Shown: piece after piece, positions 8,479 to 16,888 of the stretch | Layout of the letters: each line of letters begins with the position of its first letter | Numbering within the stretch: position 1 is the stretch's first letter | Assembly (NCBI GenBank): GCA_017617525.1 | Contig: JAFZWA010000006.1 | Span: 62,001-126,000, forward strand | Length of the DNA stretch: 64,000 bases | Reading direction: 5' to 3' | DNA from: Clostridiales bacterium | Lineage (GTDB): Bacteria > Bacillota > Clostridia > Saccharofermentanales > Saccharofermentanaceae | The notes under the pieces: model-generated | What the model saw: the letters and a program-made list of their open reading frames with translations, nothing else | What the model was told of the DNA's origin: nothing | Databases searched by the model: none | Program-made: the position numbers and the translations under genes

Positions 8479-9807
8479 TTACTTACCGTCTCTAAACTCT
8501 TTCATCACTTCACGGAGATTCTCGCAGATGTACTCTACCTCATCATCTGTAAGCAACGTGTGAAGCGGCAGTGTGATCAAATTGTGATAGTAATCGAAAG
8601 CGTTCGGGAAATCCTTGATATCCCAGCCGAGATTCTTGTACGCAGTCATCATCGGGAGCGGTTTGTAGTGAACATTCGTTGTCACACCGCGAAGCGCGAG
8701 CTGCTCGATGATCTTATTTCTGTCATCCTCGCTGATGCCCGGAATACGCATGAGATAGAGATGATTCGAACTGCTGATATCATCTGTGTGATGAATAAGA
8801 TGAGAAATCCCCAGTTCATCACAAAGAGTATCATATTTCGCGATGATCTCAGAGCGACGCTCAAGAAGACCTGCATAACGGTCCAGTTGACGAAGTCCGA
8901 TCGCGGCCATGATATCCGTCATATTGCACTTGTACCAGGGGCCGATAATGTCATATTCCCAGACGCCGACCTTTGTCTTGGCAAGTGCGTCTTTATTCTG
9001 TCCGTGAAGGCTTAAGAGCTGGAAGAACTTGTAGATCTCGGCGTTATCGATTCCCGGGATCTCTTTCCATGTAGCGGCACCTCCCTCAGCTGTCGTAAAG
9101 TTCTTGACGGCATGGAAACTGAAACCGGTAAAATCAGCTAGAGCGCCGCAGTATTTCACAGATCCCTCGAAGACTCTGCTGCCGCCCAGACCATGCGCGC
9201 AGTCGGAGACAACGGCAACACGTCCAAGTGCTTTTTGAATACGGGAAGAAAAATCATGGAGAGGTTCTCCATTCGGCTCAGTCGGTCTGAACAACGACTT
9301 CTTCTCTTCGACTACTTTGAAAACCTTTTCGTAATCGCAAACGATACCGGCGAGATCAACACAGACAACCGCTTTTGTCTTTTCAGTGATCAATTCGGCC
9401 AGTTTGTCATAATCCATTTCAGGCATATGAGTTACCGGATCGCCGTCTTTAATGATGTCGACGAACTTTACGGTAGCGCCACAGTGGATCGCTGCGGAAG
9501 CGGATGCAGAGTAAGTATAAGAAGGTACGAGGACTTCATCGCCCTCAGTAACACCGAGGATGCGAAGGTTCAGTTCTTCTGCCGCGGTCGCGGAATTAAG
9601 GCATACGACACGATTGTTCCAGCGATCCGGATCCGAATCGACATCAGCATCGTTCTTTCCTGTCTCAATATATGCGGCAAGTCTTCTTTCGAGCAGCTTT
9701 GTTCTCGGACCAGTTGTGATCCAGCCACTGCGAAGAGCTTCAACAACCTCAGAAATTTCTGCTTCTGTGATATCCGGCGGACTGAACTTAATTACTCTTT
9801 TTTCCAT
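8479..9807 (-). CDS. DegT/DnrJ/EryC1 PLP-dependent sugar aminotransferase
   Basis: The 442-residue protein opens with FSPPDITEAEISEVVEALRSGWITTGP and carries the PLP-lysine motif SFHAVKNFTTAEGGA, typical of nucleotide-sugar aminotransferases. It is longer than most family members because of an insert around residues 50-70 and another near 165-185. As first gene of the EPS operon it probably makes an amino sugar for the initiating transferase next to it (PglE/PglC-like pairing); this is inference, and no partner dehydratase is present here. The ATG at 9807 with GAGGT in front is preferred over an in-frame TTG at 9825. Confidence 0.85.
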   Translation of the reverse strand: MEKRVIKFSPPDITEAEISEVVEALRSGWITTGPRTKLLERRLAAYIETGKNDADVDSDPDRWNNRVVCLNSATAAEELNLRILGVTEGDEVLVPSYTYSASASAAIHCGATVKFVDIIKDGDPVTHMPEMDYDKLAELITEKTKAVVCVDLAGIVCDYEKVFKVVEEKKSLFRPTEPNGEPLHDFSSRIQKALGRVAVVSDCAHGLGGSRVFEGSVKYCGALADFTGFSFHAVKNFTTAEGGAATWKEIPGIDNAEIYKFFQLLSLHGQNKDALAKTKVGVWEYDIIGPWYKCNMTDIMAAIGLRQLDRYAGLLERRSEIIAKYDTLCDELGISHLIHHTDDISSSNHLYLMRIPGISEDDRNKIIEQLALRGVTTNVHYKPLPMMTAYKNLGWDIKDFPNAFDYYHNLITLPLHTLLTDDEVEYICENLREVMKEFRDGK

Positions 9808-9851
9808 GGTACCTCGTTGGCGCAAAACGCCTAATAACCTAATTTAGAAAC

Positions 9852-9857
9852 ATTATA
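9852..9857 (-). promoter_or_regulatory. probable extended -10 promoter of the EPS operon
   Basis: TGTTATAAT is read on the minus strand, with a TG one base before the hexamer and no good -35 box. It gives a leader of about 40 nt before the aminotransferase start and lies just past the tRNA-Leu terminator. Confidence 0.45.
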
Positions 9858-9894
9858 ACAATCATGTCTGAAATTGTGTACTTACTATAAATAC

Positions 9895-9926
9895 AATAAA
9901 ATCACCTGCAAAGAGGTGATTTTATT
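9895..9926 (-). terminator. intrinsic terminator after tRNA-Leu(CAA), probably bidirectional
   Basis: A perfect 13-bp inverted repeat (arms 9895-9907 and 9914-9926) closes a 6-nt loop. The outer pairs are A/T so either strand ends in a U-rich arm. It lies 15 nt after the tRNA 3' end. Confidence 0.75.
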
Positions 9927-9941
9927 GCACTTCAACAAATA

Positions 9942-10026
9942 TGGTGGGGCTGATGGGACTTGAACCCATACGATTTAAGGTCGGCAGATTTTGAGTCTGC
10001 TGCGTCTGCCATTCCGCCACAACCCC
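9942..10026 (-). tRNA. tRNA-Leu (anticodon CAA)
   Basis: Full cloverleaf of 85 nt including encoded CCA. The acceptor GGGGTTG pairs with CAGCCCC, followed by A and CCA. The anticodon stem GCAGA/TCTGC holds loop CTCAAAA, so the anticodon is CAA, reading UUG. A long variable arm follows, as expected for leucine tRNA, then a T-arm with GTTCAAG. It is single, with its own promoter upstream and terminator downstream. Confidence 0.95.
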
Positions 10027-10041
10027 GAAATAGCGAAAATT

Positions 10042-10070
10042 ATATTAGCATACCGATATCAGCGTGTCAA
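10042..10070 (-). promoter_or_regulatory. sigma-A promoter of tRNA-Leu(CAA)
   Basis: TTGACA (10065-10070) and TAATAT (10042-10047) with a 17-bp spacer, ending about 15 bp before the tRNA 5' end. The spacer contains one arm of the galE terminator hairpin. Confidence 0.72.
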
Positions 10071-10094
10071 ACCGATAAACAACGTTGATATCGG
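10052..10094 (-). terminator. stem-loop after galE
   Basis: Nine-base arms CCGATATCA (10052-10060) and TGATATCGG (10086-10094) enclose 25 nt. It starts 8 nt after the galE stop. The following U content is poor, so it may be a weak terminator or a 3' end protector. It overlaps the tRNA-Leu promoter. Confidence 0.5.
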
Positions 10095-10102
10095 TTATAG
10101 GC

Positions 10103-11110
10103 TTATTTCACGACACTCTTACAGACAAAGTTATAAGAGTCTTTGCACATCTTCTCAAGATCGAATTGTGCCTTCCATCCGAGTTCTTTTTCTGCCTTGG
10201 AAGGATCCGAATAACAAGAAGCGATGTCACCCGGTCTTCTCTCCACGATCTGATATGGAACAGCAACATTATTTGCCTTTTCAAAAGCATGTACAATGTC
10301 GAGAACACTATATCCGCGACCGGTTCCGAGATTGTAAATGTAGACACCGGGTTCATCATCGATCTTCTTCATGACATCCACGTGACCTTTTGCGAGATCG
10401 ACAACATGGATATAGTCACGTACGCCTGTTCCGTCAGGAGTGTCGTAGTCATTTCCGAAAACACGAAGATACGGGAGTTTTCCGGATACGACTTGCATAA
10501 TGTAAGGCATAAGGTTATTCGGTATGCCATTCGGTTCCTCGCCGAGAAGACCGCTCTCATGAGCACCGATCGGATTGAAATAACGAAGGAGCATAACATG
10601 CCAGTCCGGATTCGCCTTCTGATAGTCAGACAGGATACGTTCCAGCATTTTCTTCGTCTCACCGTATGGATTTGTCGTTTGACCCAGAGGACAATTTTCC
10701 GTGATCGGGATCTCAGCCGGATTTCCGTAAACAGTTGCCGAAGATGAGAAAACGATATTCTTCACGTTGTTTTCTTTCATAACACGGATCAGATTTAACG
10801 TTCCGCCGATGTTATTGCTGTAGTATTCCCAAGGTTTTGCGACACTTTCGCCGACAGCCTTTAACCCGGCAAAATGAATGACCACATCGATATTATTCTC
10901 AGTAAAAACAGGACGGAGCGATTCAATATCACACATATCTGCGTTATAGAACTTCGGACGCTTCCCCGTGATCTCACAGACTTTATCCAGACTCGTCTCG
11001 CTTGAATTCGAAAGATTATCGAAAACTACTACATCATAACCTGCATTGATCAGCTCAACACAAGTATGGGAACCAATATATCCGGTGCCGCCGGTAACGA
11101 GAATCTGCAT
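10103..11110 (-). CDS. galE: UDP-glucose 4-epimerase
   Basis: The 335-residue SDR enzyme interconverts UDP-glucose and UDP-galactose (or their N-acetyl forms). Seen: the NAD-binding [11 protein letters not shown] at the very N-terminus, FSSSATVYG with the catalytic Ser, YGETK with the catalytic Tyr and Lys, and [13 protein letters not shown]. The start at 11110 is set by GGAGGT 6 nt upstream; an upstream in-frame extension lacks a site. It lies alone between tRNA genes, close to the EPS operon, and may supply galactose donors to it or serve galactose catabolism. Confidence 0.95.
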   Translation of the reverse strand: MQILVTGGTGYIGSHTCVELINAGYDVVVFDNLSNSSETSLDKVCEITGKRPKFYNADMCDIESLRPVFTENNIDVVIHFAGLKAVGESVAKPWEYYSNNIGGTLNLIRVMKENNVKNIVFSSSATVYGNPAEIPITENCPLGQTTNPYGETKKMLERILSDYQKANPDWHVMLLRYFNPIGAHESGLLGEEPNGIPNNLMPYIMQVVSGKLPYLRVFGNDYDTPDGTGVRDYIHVVDLAKGHVDVMKKIDDEPGVYIYNLGTGRGYSVLDIVHAFEKANNVAVPYQIVERRPGDIASCYSDPSKAEKELGWKAQFDLEKMCKDSYNFVCKSVVK

Positions 11111-11151
11111 AAAAGACCTCCATAGCCGAAGAATAATATCAAACAAAGTTT

Positions 11152-11181
11152 ATTCTATCATTTTATGGAACGTTTTTACAA
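11152..11181 (-). promoter_or_regulatory. possible galE promoter
   Basis: TTGTAA (11176-11181), an 18-bp spacer and TAGAAT (11152-11157). It lies directly after the tRNA-Tyr terminator and gives a leader of about 35 nt. Confidence 0.42.
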
Positions 11182-11187
11182 ATAAGA

Positions 11188-11213
11188 AAACCTCTTCTTT
11201 TCAGAAGAGGTTT
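11188..11213 (-). terminator. intrinsic terminator of the tRNA-Ile2/tRNA-Tyr unit
   Basis: Eleven-base perfect arms (11188-11198 and 11203-11213) close a 4-nt loop; on the minus strand a U-rich run follows. Confidence 0.8.
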
Positions 11214-11214
11214 C

Positions 11215-11299
11215 TGGTGGGAGAAGGTGGATTCGAACCACCGAAGTCGGTGACAACAGATTTACAGTCTGCCCCCTTTGGCCGCTCGGGAATTCTCCC
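11215..11299 (-). tRNA. tRNA-Tyr (anticodon GTA)
   Basis: 85 nt with encoded CCA. The acceptor GGGAGAA pairs with TTCTCCC. The anticodon loop CTGTAAA gives GTA. A long variable arm is present, as in bacterial tyrosine tRNA. It is 32 nt downstream of the CAU tRNA and shares its promoter and terminator. Confidence 0.95.
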
Positions 11300-11331
11300 T
11301 CGATATATATGTTATTTGCTTGGCTTCGAAG

Positions 11332-11408
11332 TGGTGGGCCTTCAGGGACTCGAACCCAGGACCGACCGGTTATGAGCCGGTTGCTCTAACCAACTGAGCT
11401 AAAGGCCC
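11332..11408 (-). tRNA. tRNA with CAT anticodon, probably tRNA-Ile2 (lysidine-modified)
   Basis: 77 nt with encoded CCA; acceptor GGGCCTT pairs with AAGGCCC and the anticodon loop CTCATAA gives CAU. Three CAU tRNAs exist. Initiator features (GGG/CCC anticodon stem, unpaired 1-72) are absent. C4-G69, C5-G68, C11, U12, A37 and A38 are the features I recall as TilS recognition elements, and the sequence resembles Bacillus Ile2 closely. Ile2 is therefore preferred over elongator Met. Confidence 0.85.
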
Positions 11409-11450
11409 GCTTGTTTTGAGTTTGTACCCATTTCTCAAAGCGCAAGAAAG

Positions 11451-11479
11451 ATTATAGCGATAAAGATGTATTTCGTCAA
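11451..11479 (-). promoter_or_regulatory. sigma-A promoter of the tRNA-Ile2/tRNA-Tyr unit
   Basis: TTGACG (11474-11479), 17-bp spacer, TATAAT (11451-11456), about 42 bp before the first tRNA. Confidence 0.75.
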
Positions 11480-11496
11480 CACCTTTTCGAAAAATA

Positions 11497-11545
11497 CCGA
11501 GACTCGTTGAATATCCATAGTTTACAAGACATCAACGAGTCTCGG
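11497..11545 (-). terminator. intrinsic terminator of asd
   Basis: Fourteen-base perfect arms (11497-11510 and 11532-11545) enclose 21 nt, followed on the minus strand by a U-rich run. It begins 26 nt after the asd stop. Confidence 0.75.
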
Positions 11546-11571
11546 ATAGTTCTTTTTCCAAAGTCTTAAGA

Positions 11572-12657
11572 TCAATCCTTAGCGGACAGATAACCCTTCT
11601 TATAGAGAAGTTCTGCAGTCAGCATAGCTCCACCTGCGGCACCACGCAGAGTATTGTGTGAAAGGCAGGTAAACTTGTAATCGAAGATCGGATCCTCTCT
11701 TAAGCGGCCGATGGAAACTCCCATGCCACCTTCGAACTTAGCGTCCAGAGCCGGCTGCGGGCGGTTATCCTCATCAATATACTGGAGGAACTGCTTCGGA
11801 GCGTGCGGAAGATCGAGTTCCTGCGGTACGCCCTTATAGTTCTTCCATGCTTCAAGCATCTCTTCCTTCGTCGGCTTCTTATCAAACTTAACAGAAACCG
11901 CTGCAGTATGACCTTCCTGAACAGCTACGCGATAGCACTGAGCGGAGATGACCGGAGCGTCTGCCTTAACGATCTCGTTGCCTTCGATGTGACCCCAGAC
12001 CTTAAGCGGCTCCTGCTCGCTCTTCTCTTCTTCACCGCCGATGTAAGGAATCATGTTTCCTACCATTTCCGGCCAGTCCTTAAAGGTCTTACCGGCACCG
12101 GAGATCGCCTGATAAGTACATACATTGATGTACTTAATGCCAAATCCGAGAAGCGGAGTTAATGCCGGAACATAGCTCTGAATGGAGCAGTTCGGCTTAA
12201 CAGCGATAAAGCCACGCTTTGTTCCGAGTCTTTCTCTCTGCTTTTCAATGATAGCCGCGTGATCGGAATTGATCTCAGGAACCATCATCGGAACGTCAGG
12301 TGTCCATCTGTGAGCGGAGTTGTTGGAAACAACCGGAGTCTCGAGCTTAGCAATCTTCTCTTCCAGCGCGCGGATCTCATCCTTCTTCATATCAACAGCG
12401 CAGAAAACAAAATCGACTTTCTCACAAACCTTCTCGATATCCTCTGTGCTCTCGACGATCATATCCTTCACATAAGAAGGCATATCAACATCGATCTTCC
12501 AACGGCCTTCTACAGCCTCAGCATACGGCTTTCCGGCAGAACGCGGAGAAGCAACTACTGCGACACACTCGAACCACGGATGATCATCCAGAAGCGAGAT
12601 AAATCTCTGTCCTACATAACCTGTTGCGCCAATGACGCCAACTCTTAACTTAGCCAT
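11572..12657 (-). CDS. asd: aspartate-semialdehyde dehydrogenase (archaeal/fungal-type)
   Basis: The 361-residue enzyme reduces aspartyl-4-phosphate to aspartate semialdehyde with NADPH, at the branch to lysine/diaminopimelate, threonine and methionine. Visible are GATGYVGQRF (residues 10-19), SNNSAHRW, the catalytic cysteine in KPNCSIQ (Cys157) and EGHTAAVSV with the active-site His. The motif set and length match the archaeal/fungal branch rather than the E. coli type. The start at 12657 follows a GAGG site; an upstream extension reaches the promoter and is not real. It is transcribed alone and complements the ddh gene at 34012. Confidence 0.93.
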   Translation of the reverse strand: MAKLRVGVIGATGYVGQRFISLLDDHPWFECVAVVASPRSAGKPYAEAVEGRWKIDVDMPSYVKDMIVESTEDIEKVCEKVDFVFCAVDMKKDEIRALEEKIAKLETPVVSNNSAHRWTPDVPMMVPEINSDHAAIIEKQRERLGTKRGFIAVKPNCSIQSYVPALTPLLGFGIKYINVCTYQAISGAGKTFKDWPEMVGNMIPYIGGEEEKSEQEPLKVWGHIEGNEIVKADAPVISAQCYRVAVQEGHTAAVSVKFDKKPTKEEMLEAWKNYKGVPQELDLPHAPKQFLQYIDEDNRPQPALDAKFEGGMGVSIGRLREDPIFDYKFTCLSHNTLRGAAGGAMLTAELLYKKGYLSAKD

Positions 12658-12712
12658 TTTCTTTTCCTCTTTCATTGTCCGCGTACGGTGGACATTTGTC
12701 TTTGATGGGTGT

Positions 12713-12741
12713 ATTATAGCGCAACACAATTGGGAAAGCAA
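12713..12741 (-). promoter_or_regulatory. sigma-A promoter of asd
   Basis: TTGCTT (12736-12741), 17-bp spacer, perfect TATAAT (12713-12718). The leader is only about 48 nt, too short for a lysine riboswitch. Confidence 0.68.
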
Positions 12742-12806
12742 GTCATTTTTTGATATTTATGATAAGATTATCCTAACAGTTTAGTTTTGTTTAATCAGGA
12801 GATCAT

Positions 12807-13811
12807 ATGAGTCGTCCCAAAGGCAAATCATCAGGCGAAAACGCCACTTTCCCGATTCTTGAACAGTACCTTCGCTATATGCAGGCCGTTCAGGAAAAAT
12901 CTCCGTTGACGATTAAAGAATACAAATATGATCTTATTCTTCTTTTCCGTTTCCTGAAACAAGATCGAGGTCTTGTAAAAATTTCGGAAGACTTTAAGTT
13001 TGAAGATATTCCGATCAATGATATCGATGAGAAGTTCTTAAACAGCATCACTTCTGATGATCTGTTCGCGTTCATGATCTTTCTTTCCCGCCAGAGAAAG
13101 GCATCTTCTGCCACACGTGCAAGAAAGGTCGCTACGGTCAAATCTTTCTTTAAGTACTTATCCCAAAAGAAAAGGATCGTTAAGGATGATCCGTCATATG
13201 ACCTGGAAACTCCGAGACGCGCAAAAAGACTTCCTAAATACCTTAACCTCGAACAGAGCCGTGATCTTCTTCTGGCAGCCGAGCACTCGGAAAGTGCTTT
13301 TGCCGCTCGAGACTATTGTATCGTTACTTTATTCCTTAACTGCGGAATGCGTCTTTCTGAACTTCGAAGCATCGATCTTTCCGATATATCCGAAGATACT
13401 CTTCGAGTTGTAGGTAAAGGTAATAAGGAAAGGACGATCTATCTGAACGACGCATGTATTCGAGCGCTTACCGATTACTATCCGGAAAGAGATGCCATGA
13501 AGAAAAAGGATAAGGAAGCTCTATTCTTAAGCAGTCGAGGAACGAGGATCAGCGCCCCAATGATCCAGAACATCATCAAGCGCCTCTTCACAGCTTCCGG
13601 AATCGACGCTCAGGCTTATTCGGTCCATAAACTCAGGCACACATGTGCAACTCTTATGTATAAATACGGTCAGGTCGATATCCGAACACTTCAGACGATA
13701 CTCGGCCACCAAAGTGTCGCGACTACACAGATCTATACACACGTAGACGAAGATTCTCTGCATGACGCCGTATCCAAGAATCCGCTTGCGAACATAAAAA
13801 AAGACAGCTGA
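12807..13811 (+). CDS. tyrosine recombinase, XerC/XerD-like
   Basis: The 334-residue site-specific recombinase has a SAM-like N-terminal domain (about 15-125). The catalytic domain has Arg182 (GMRLSELRS), Lys204 (GKGNKER), His274-x-x-Arg277 (HKLRHTCATLM), His301 (LGHQSVATTQ) and nucleophile Tyr310. All active-site residues are present. Length and motifs fit the chromosomal dimer-resolving class rather than a phage integrase, and no attachment repeats or phage genes flank it. A 12-residue basic N-terminal tail is extra. It is the only plus-strand gene in its area and shares a terminator with the gene to its right. Confidence 0.88.
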   Translation: MSRPKGKSSGENATFPILEQYLRYMQAVQEKSPLTIKEYKYDLILLFRFLKQDRGLVKISEDFKFEDIPINDIDEKFLNSITSDDLFAFMIFLSRQRKASSATRARKVATVKSFFKYLSQKKRIVKDDPSYDLETPRRAKRLPKYLNLEQSRDLLLAAEHSESAFAARDYCIVTLFLNCGMRLSELRSIDLSDISEDTLRVVGKGNKERTIYLNDACIRALTDYYPERDAMKKKDKEALFLSSRGTRISAPMIQNIIKRLFTASGIDAQAYSVHKLRHTCATLMYKYGQVDIRTLQTILGHQSVATTQIYTHVDEDSLHDAVSKNPLANIKKDS

Positions 13812-13831
13812 GATATCCCGGCTGTCTTTTT
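13798..13831. terminator. bidirectional terminator between convergent genes
   Basis: Eleven-base arms (13798-13808, 13821-13831) have A-rich and T-rich outer ends and a 12-nt loop. The recombinase stop lies inside the loop and the esterase stop is 3 nt beyond, so one hairpin serves both strands. Confidence 0.8.
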
Positions 13832-13833
13832 CA

Positions 13834-15444
13834 TTATTCATTCTTCAGATAACTCTCAAGGAATCGAAGCGCGACTTCCTTTTTATTCTGCGGATGCAGA
13901 TCATTATAGAATCCCAGATCATAAGTGGGTATCAGATACGACTTCGGAATCTCATTGACTACACTTCTCTGAACGTCTCTTACTCCGTCAAAAGGATCAG
14001 ATTCGTAAACAGGACCATCGCCGAGCCAGTAAGTGACCTCAGCCATATAGAAAGGAGTCTCTTTCCCGAACAAACCTCTCCACTCTTTTACCATGTCCTT
14101 GAGAAGCGGTCCATAGTACTGCGGATACTCACAGTTGGATTCGCCCTGATAGAACAATATCGCTTTACAGGACAGGTTTCTGATCGGATACAGCATCGAA
14201 TTAAAGAGAGCCGTCGGAGACCAGATAAAGAAGGTCTGTCCTTCGAGAGGACCGGACTCATAACCGAAACGCATCTTCCATTCACCCGTCAGATCGATCG
14301 TTTGATCACCGAGTTTAAGGTAATAAGGACATTCCTTTACGGCGCCGCCGATATTGGTATCTACAACCAGACGTACCGTGATCGTGTTTTTTCCTTCCTT
14401 TAATGTTCCGGGCTTAAGAAAGTATCTTCTCGGCGGATATTTGAACGTAAAACCTCCGACCTGAACACCATTGACAAATGTGGTATCTCCGTCCATCAAT
14501 GTTCCGAGACGAAGCTCAACTACCTTATCGCACCAGTCAGAAGGCAAATCGACGGTTTTCTGGATCCAGAATACGCCTTTGAAATTCTCATATTTCGACT
14601 GATAGAAGGTCGAAGGCATCGTAAATGTTTCATACTCCCCTTCTTCCCACAACTCTTTCCAGTTTTCTTTAAGACCGATATCGTTATCGTCAACATCTCT
14701 GTGCCAGGCGTCCTGACGACGCATATCCTCAGCGACAACCGATTCGACATATTTCATGTCGCCGTATTTTTCAAGTTTTTCCTTATAGCACCACAGACAT
14801 CCCTTACTCTTGTCCCTATTACATTCACCGGAATGAATAAACTCAGGTTCGATACGCGAAAAGGACTCGCGCAGGTTTTCTTCGCTCATGAGGCTTTCTA
14901 CCGGGGCTCCGCCGACAGCTGTCTGTACAAGACCGACCGGAACATTGTCATTTAAGAACTTATACTTCGCAAAATAGAATCCGATCGCACTGAAGCCGTT
15001 GATATTCTCCTGATCAGCATTGACCCATTTACCGTCGGAAAGCATATCTTCTTTTCTTCCGAACAACGGGAGTTTGGGAACTTCAAACTGTCGGATCATT
15101 GAAAAATCAGCGCTTCTGATCTCGTCATAATGAAAGTCAGTCGTCCATATCAATGGAAGTTCCATATTGGACTGACCGCCCAATACAAAGACATCACCGA
15201 ACAGGATATCGGAAATCTTTGTTTCCCCGTCATTTCCCGATATGATGATCTCGTGAGGACCGCCTGCATTCATAGAAGGAATGACAGCTTTCCACTTTTG
15301 ATTATTCTCATCGCAGACTACTTCGAGATCCTTACCGTCAAATACGGCCTTTACTATCTCTCCTGCTTCAAAAGCACCGGAGATCTCATTTTCGGCATTT
15401 CTTTGAAGGATCATGCCATTGCTGAAAATACTGGAAAGCTTCAT
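13834..15444 (-). CDS. SGNH-type carbohydrate acetylesterase (sialate O-acetylesterase/DUF303 family)
   Basis: The 536-residue protein has the family blocks GGQSNMELPL (about 90-100, catalytic Ser in GQSN), FYQGESNCEYPQYYG and a late DLHPQNKKEVALRF with the Asp/His pair. A beta-sandwich insert occupies roughly residues 245-400. There is no signal peptide, so it acts in the cytoplasm on imported oligosaccharides. In this arabinose/xylan-type locus it more likely removes acetyl groups from xylo- or arabino-oligomers than from sialic acid, as no nan genes are present. The start at 15444 has an AGGAGG site; 13 nt separate it from the gene upstream. Confidence 0.82.
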   Translation of the reverse strand: MKLSSIFSNGMILQRNAENEISGAFEAGEIVKAVFDGKDLEVVCDENNQKWKAVIPSMNAGGPHEIIISGNDGETKISDILFGDVFVLGGQSNMELPLIWTTDFHYDEIRSADFSMIRQFEVPKLPLFGRKEDMLSDGKWVNADQENINGFSAIGFYFAKYKFLNDNVPVGLVQTAVGGAPVESLMSEENLRESFSRIEPEFIHSGECNRDKSKGCLWCYKEKLEKYGDMKYVESVVAEDMRRQDAWHRDVDDNDIGLKENWKELWEEGEYETFTMPSTFYQSKYENFKGVFWIQKTVDLPSDWCDKVVELRLGTLMDGDTTFVNGVQVGGFTFKYPPRRYFLKPGTLKEGKNTITVRLVVDTNIGGAVKECPYYLKLGDQTIDLTGEWKMRFGYESGPLEGQTFFIWSPTALFNSMLYPIRNLSCKAILFYQGESNCEYPQYYGPLLKDMVKEWRGLFGKETPFYMAEVTYWLGDGPVYESDPFDGVRDVQRSVVNEIPKSYLIPTYDLGFYNDLHPQNKKEVALRFLESYLKNE

Positions 15445-15457
15445 AACGAACCTCCTG

Positions 15458-16111
15458 TTATGAATATAGATAATCGACAAACTTCGCGTTTAAGTCATCC
15501 TGATCCTTCTTGATCGCAAAGACCAGATAAATATCGGTATCACTTAAACCGAGTTTTGTTAGAACGTTTTCTGATAGTCTAATCCCTACGGTTTCCCCTG
15601 TAATTCCCGTAACGAACTCAATATCAGCATACTTAGGATCTTTTTGCAGATACGAAATATCCTGATAGAAGTCGACCTCTTCAAAGTATTCGAATTGCTT
15701 CTTTGTCATGAAGAGATAGTTATACATTCCGGCATTGACCTGAGCGACAAATGCCGTCTCAATAGAGTTTTTGTCGTATTCCTGACCTTCCGGAACCAAT
15801 AAAGCGTTTCCGCCGAATTTGGCGGTCTTACCTTTATATCCATCCCCCAGATAGTTGATAAAGCCATCTGTCAGGAAAGAATTCTTATCTTCATAGAGAT
15901 CGAAACCGACCGTTCCGCCGGTATAGATCGTTTTACTGTTCTTGATGGCGTCTTTGATGAATAAACCGACAAAGACTAAAGCTAAAATAACAAGTATTAC
16001 CTTGATCAGGTAGTAATCTTTGAAATAATCCAGTTTCTGTTTAAAAGTCATCGGCTGCTTTTTTGTTTTTTCAGTCGTGACGCTTTCTTTAACCTGATCC
16101 GAGTCAGACAT
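15458..16111 (-). CDS. single-pass membrane protein of unknown function in the yesL operon
   Basis: Not recognised. The 217 residues have a charged cytoplasmic head (1-35), one transmembrane helix at about 36-52 (LIKVILVILALVFVGLFI) and an outer domain of about 160 residues with no cysteines. The gene starts one base into the YesL stop (TAATG overlap), so the two are translationally coupled. Such pairs next to DUF624 genes suggest a role with the sugar ABC system, perhaps an assembly or sensor partner; that is inference only. Confidence 0.7.
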   Translation of the reverse strand: MSDSDQVKESVTTEKTKKQPMTFKQKLDYFKDYYLIKVILVILALVFVGLFIKDAIKNSKTIYTGGTVGFDLYEDKNSFLTDGFINYLGDGYKGKTAKFGGNALLVPEGQEYDKNSIETAFVAQVNAGMYNYLFMTKKQFEYFEEVDFYQDISYLQKDPKYADIEFVTGITGETVGIRLSENVLTKLGLSDTDIYLVFAIKKDQDDLNAKFVDYLYS

Positions 16112-16779
16112 TATACTTTCTCCTCCACAGGTTCAGATTCTTCTGATTCTTCTTCTGACGCGCCGAACTGTTTTTCAAGTTTTGTGAATCCTCTTTGCAA
16201 AACCAGGCAATGGCAGAAAACAATAACAACGTGCGAAAAGACAAGGACCAGTGGTAAAAAGCGGATGTATTTGATGCAAAGGAAAACAGTTCCGAACATC
16301 AATACGATGATCGGGATCAAACTGTAAAAATATAACATAGAAAAAAGTGCGGATGTCTTAAATGCCTCTTTTACAGTTACTTTGAATCTCGCGATGATCG
16401 GGAATATCGTCATGATGATGAAAAGAACGATCGTGGTAACAAAAACGGTCGCCGCAAAATAACCGGCCGGAATATCCAGCATACCGTTTTCATAGATCCA
16501 GGTCCAGTCCATGCAAAGCAAAAGGCATGCGCCAAGAAGGATCATCCATATGATCATGGCCTGCTTGAAGTTGGATTTAAAAGCCTTAAAGAAAGGCTTA
16601 AAGACAGTCGGCTCTTCTTTTCGAACGATACGCATGGCGACATCATACTTCGCAGTAAGAGCGGGGCCGATCGTGATGATCGGGATACAACAGATCAAAC
16701 AAAGAAGATTAAGGATAAAAAGATCCGTAACCTTATTCAGAAACTGTATCAGCGGACTGTCATAGTTTAATAGATTCAT
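16111..16779 (-). CDS. yesL: DUF624 family membrane protein (YesL-like)
   Basis: The 222-residue protein has about five hydrophobic helices and the DUF624 N-terminal pattern (LNKVTDLFILNLLCLICCIPIITIGPALTA, here residues 14-43). A highly acidic C-terminal tail (EEESEESEPVEEKV) is extra. YesL proteins accompany YesM/YesN regulators and Lpl-type ABC transporters in plant polysaccharide loci; their biochemical role is unsettled. A TATAAT lies 30-40 nt upstream, right after the LplC terminator, so it probably has its own promoter with the two following genes. Confidence 0.88.
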   Translation of the reverse strand: MNLLNYDSPLIQFLNKVTDLFILNLLCLICCIPIITIGPALTAKYDVAMRIVRKEEPTVFKPFFKAFKSNFKQAMIIWMILLGACLLLCMDWTWIYENGMLDIPAGYFAATVFVTTIVLFIIMTIFPIIARFKVTVKEAFKTSALFSMLYFYSLIPIIVLMFGTVFLCIKYIRFLPLVLVFSHVVIVFCHCLVLQRGFTKLEKQFGASEEESEESEPVEEKV

Positions 16780-16840
16780 GTGTTTTTCTATCTCCTTACA
16801 ACCATGAAAGTATTATACAACAAAGCAAAAAAAATACTAC

Positions 16841-16865
16841 CTGCCCGAAAAGTGCTTCCGGGCAG
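16841..16865 (-). terminator. intrinsic terminator after the lplC permease gene
   Basis: Arms CTGCCCG and CGGGCAG (16841-16847, 16859-16865), extended by an imperfect ACT/AGT pair. On the minus strand a long U run follows. Confidence 0.82.
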
Positions 16866-16888
16866 GCAGTACAACACAAAAGACTTTA

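Noticed and set aside
11332-11408. CAU tRNA as initiator tRNA-Met
   Set aside because: The anticodon stem lacks the GGG/CCC pairs and the 1-72 pair is a normal G-C; the sequence fits Ile2.
12658-12712. Lysine riboswitch before asd
   Set aside because: The predicted leader is about 48 nt, far too short for the L box, and shows no matching helices.
12807-13811. Recombinase as integrase of a mobile element
   Set aside because: No attachment repeats, tRNA junction or phage/ICE genes next to it; housekeeping genes on both sides; the protein fits the Xer class.
13834-15444. Sialic acid metabolism suggested by the sialate O-acetylesterase family name
   Set aside because: No other nan-type genes; the context is arabinose/xylan use, so the name reflects family only.
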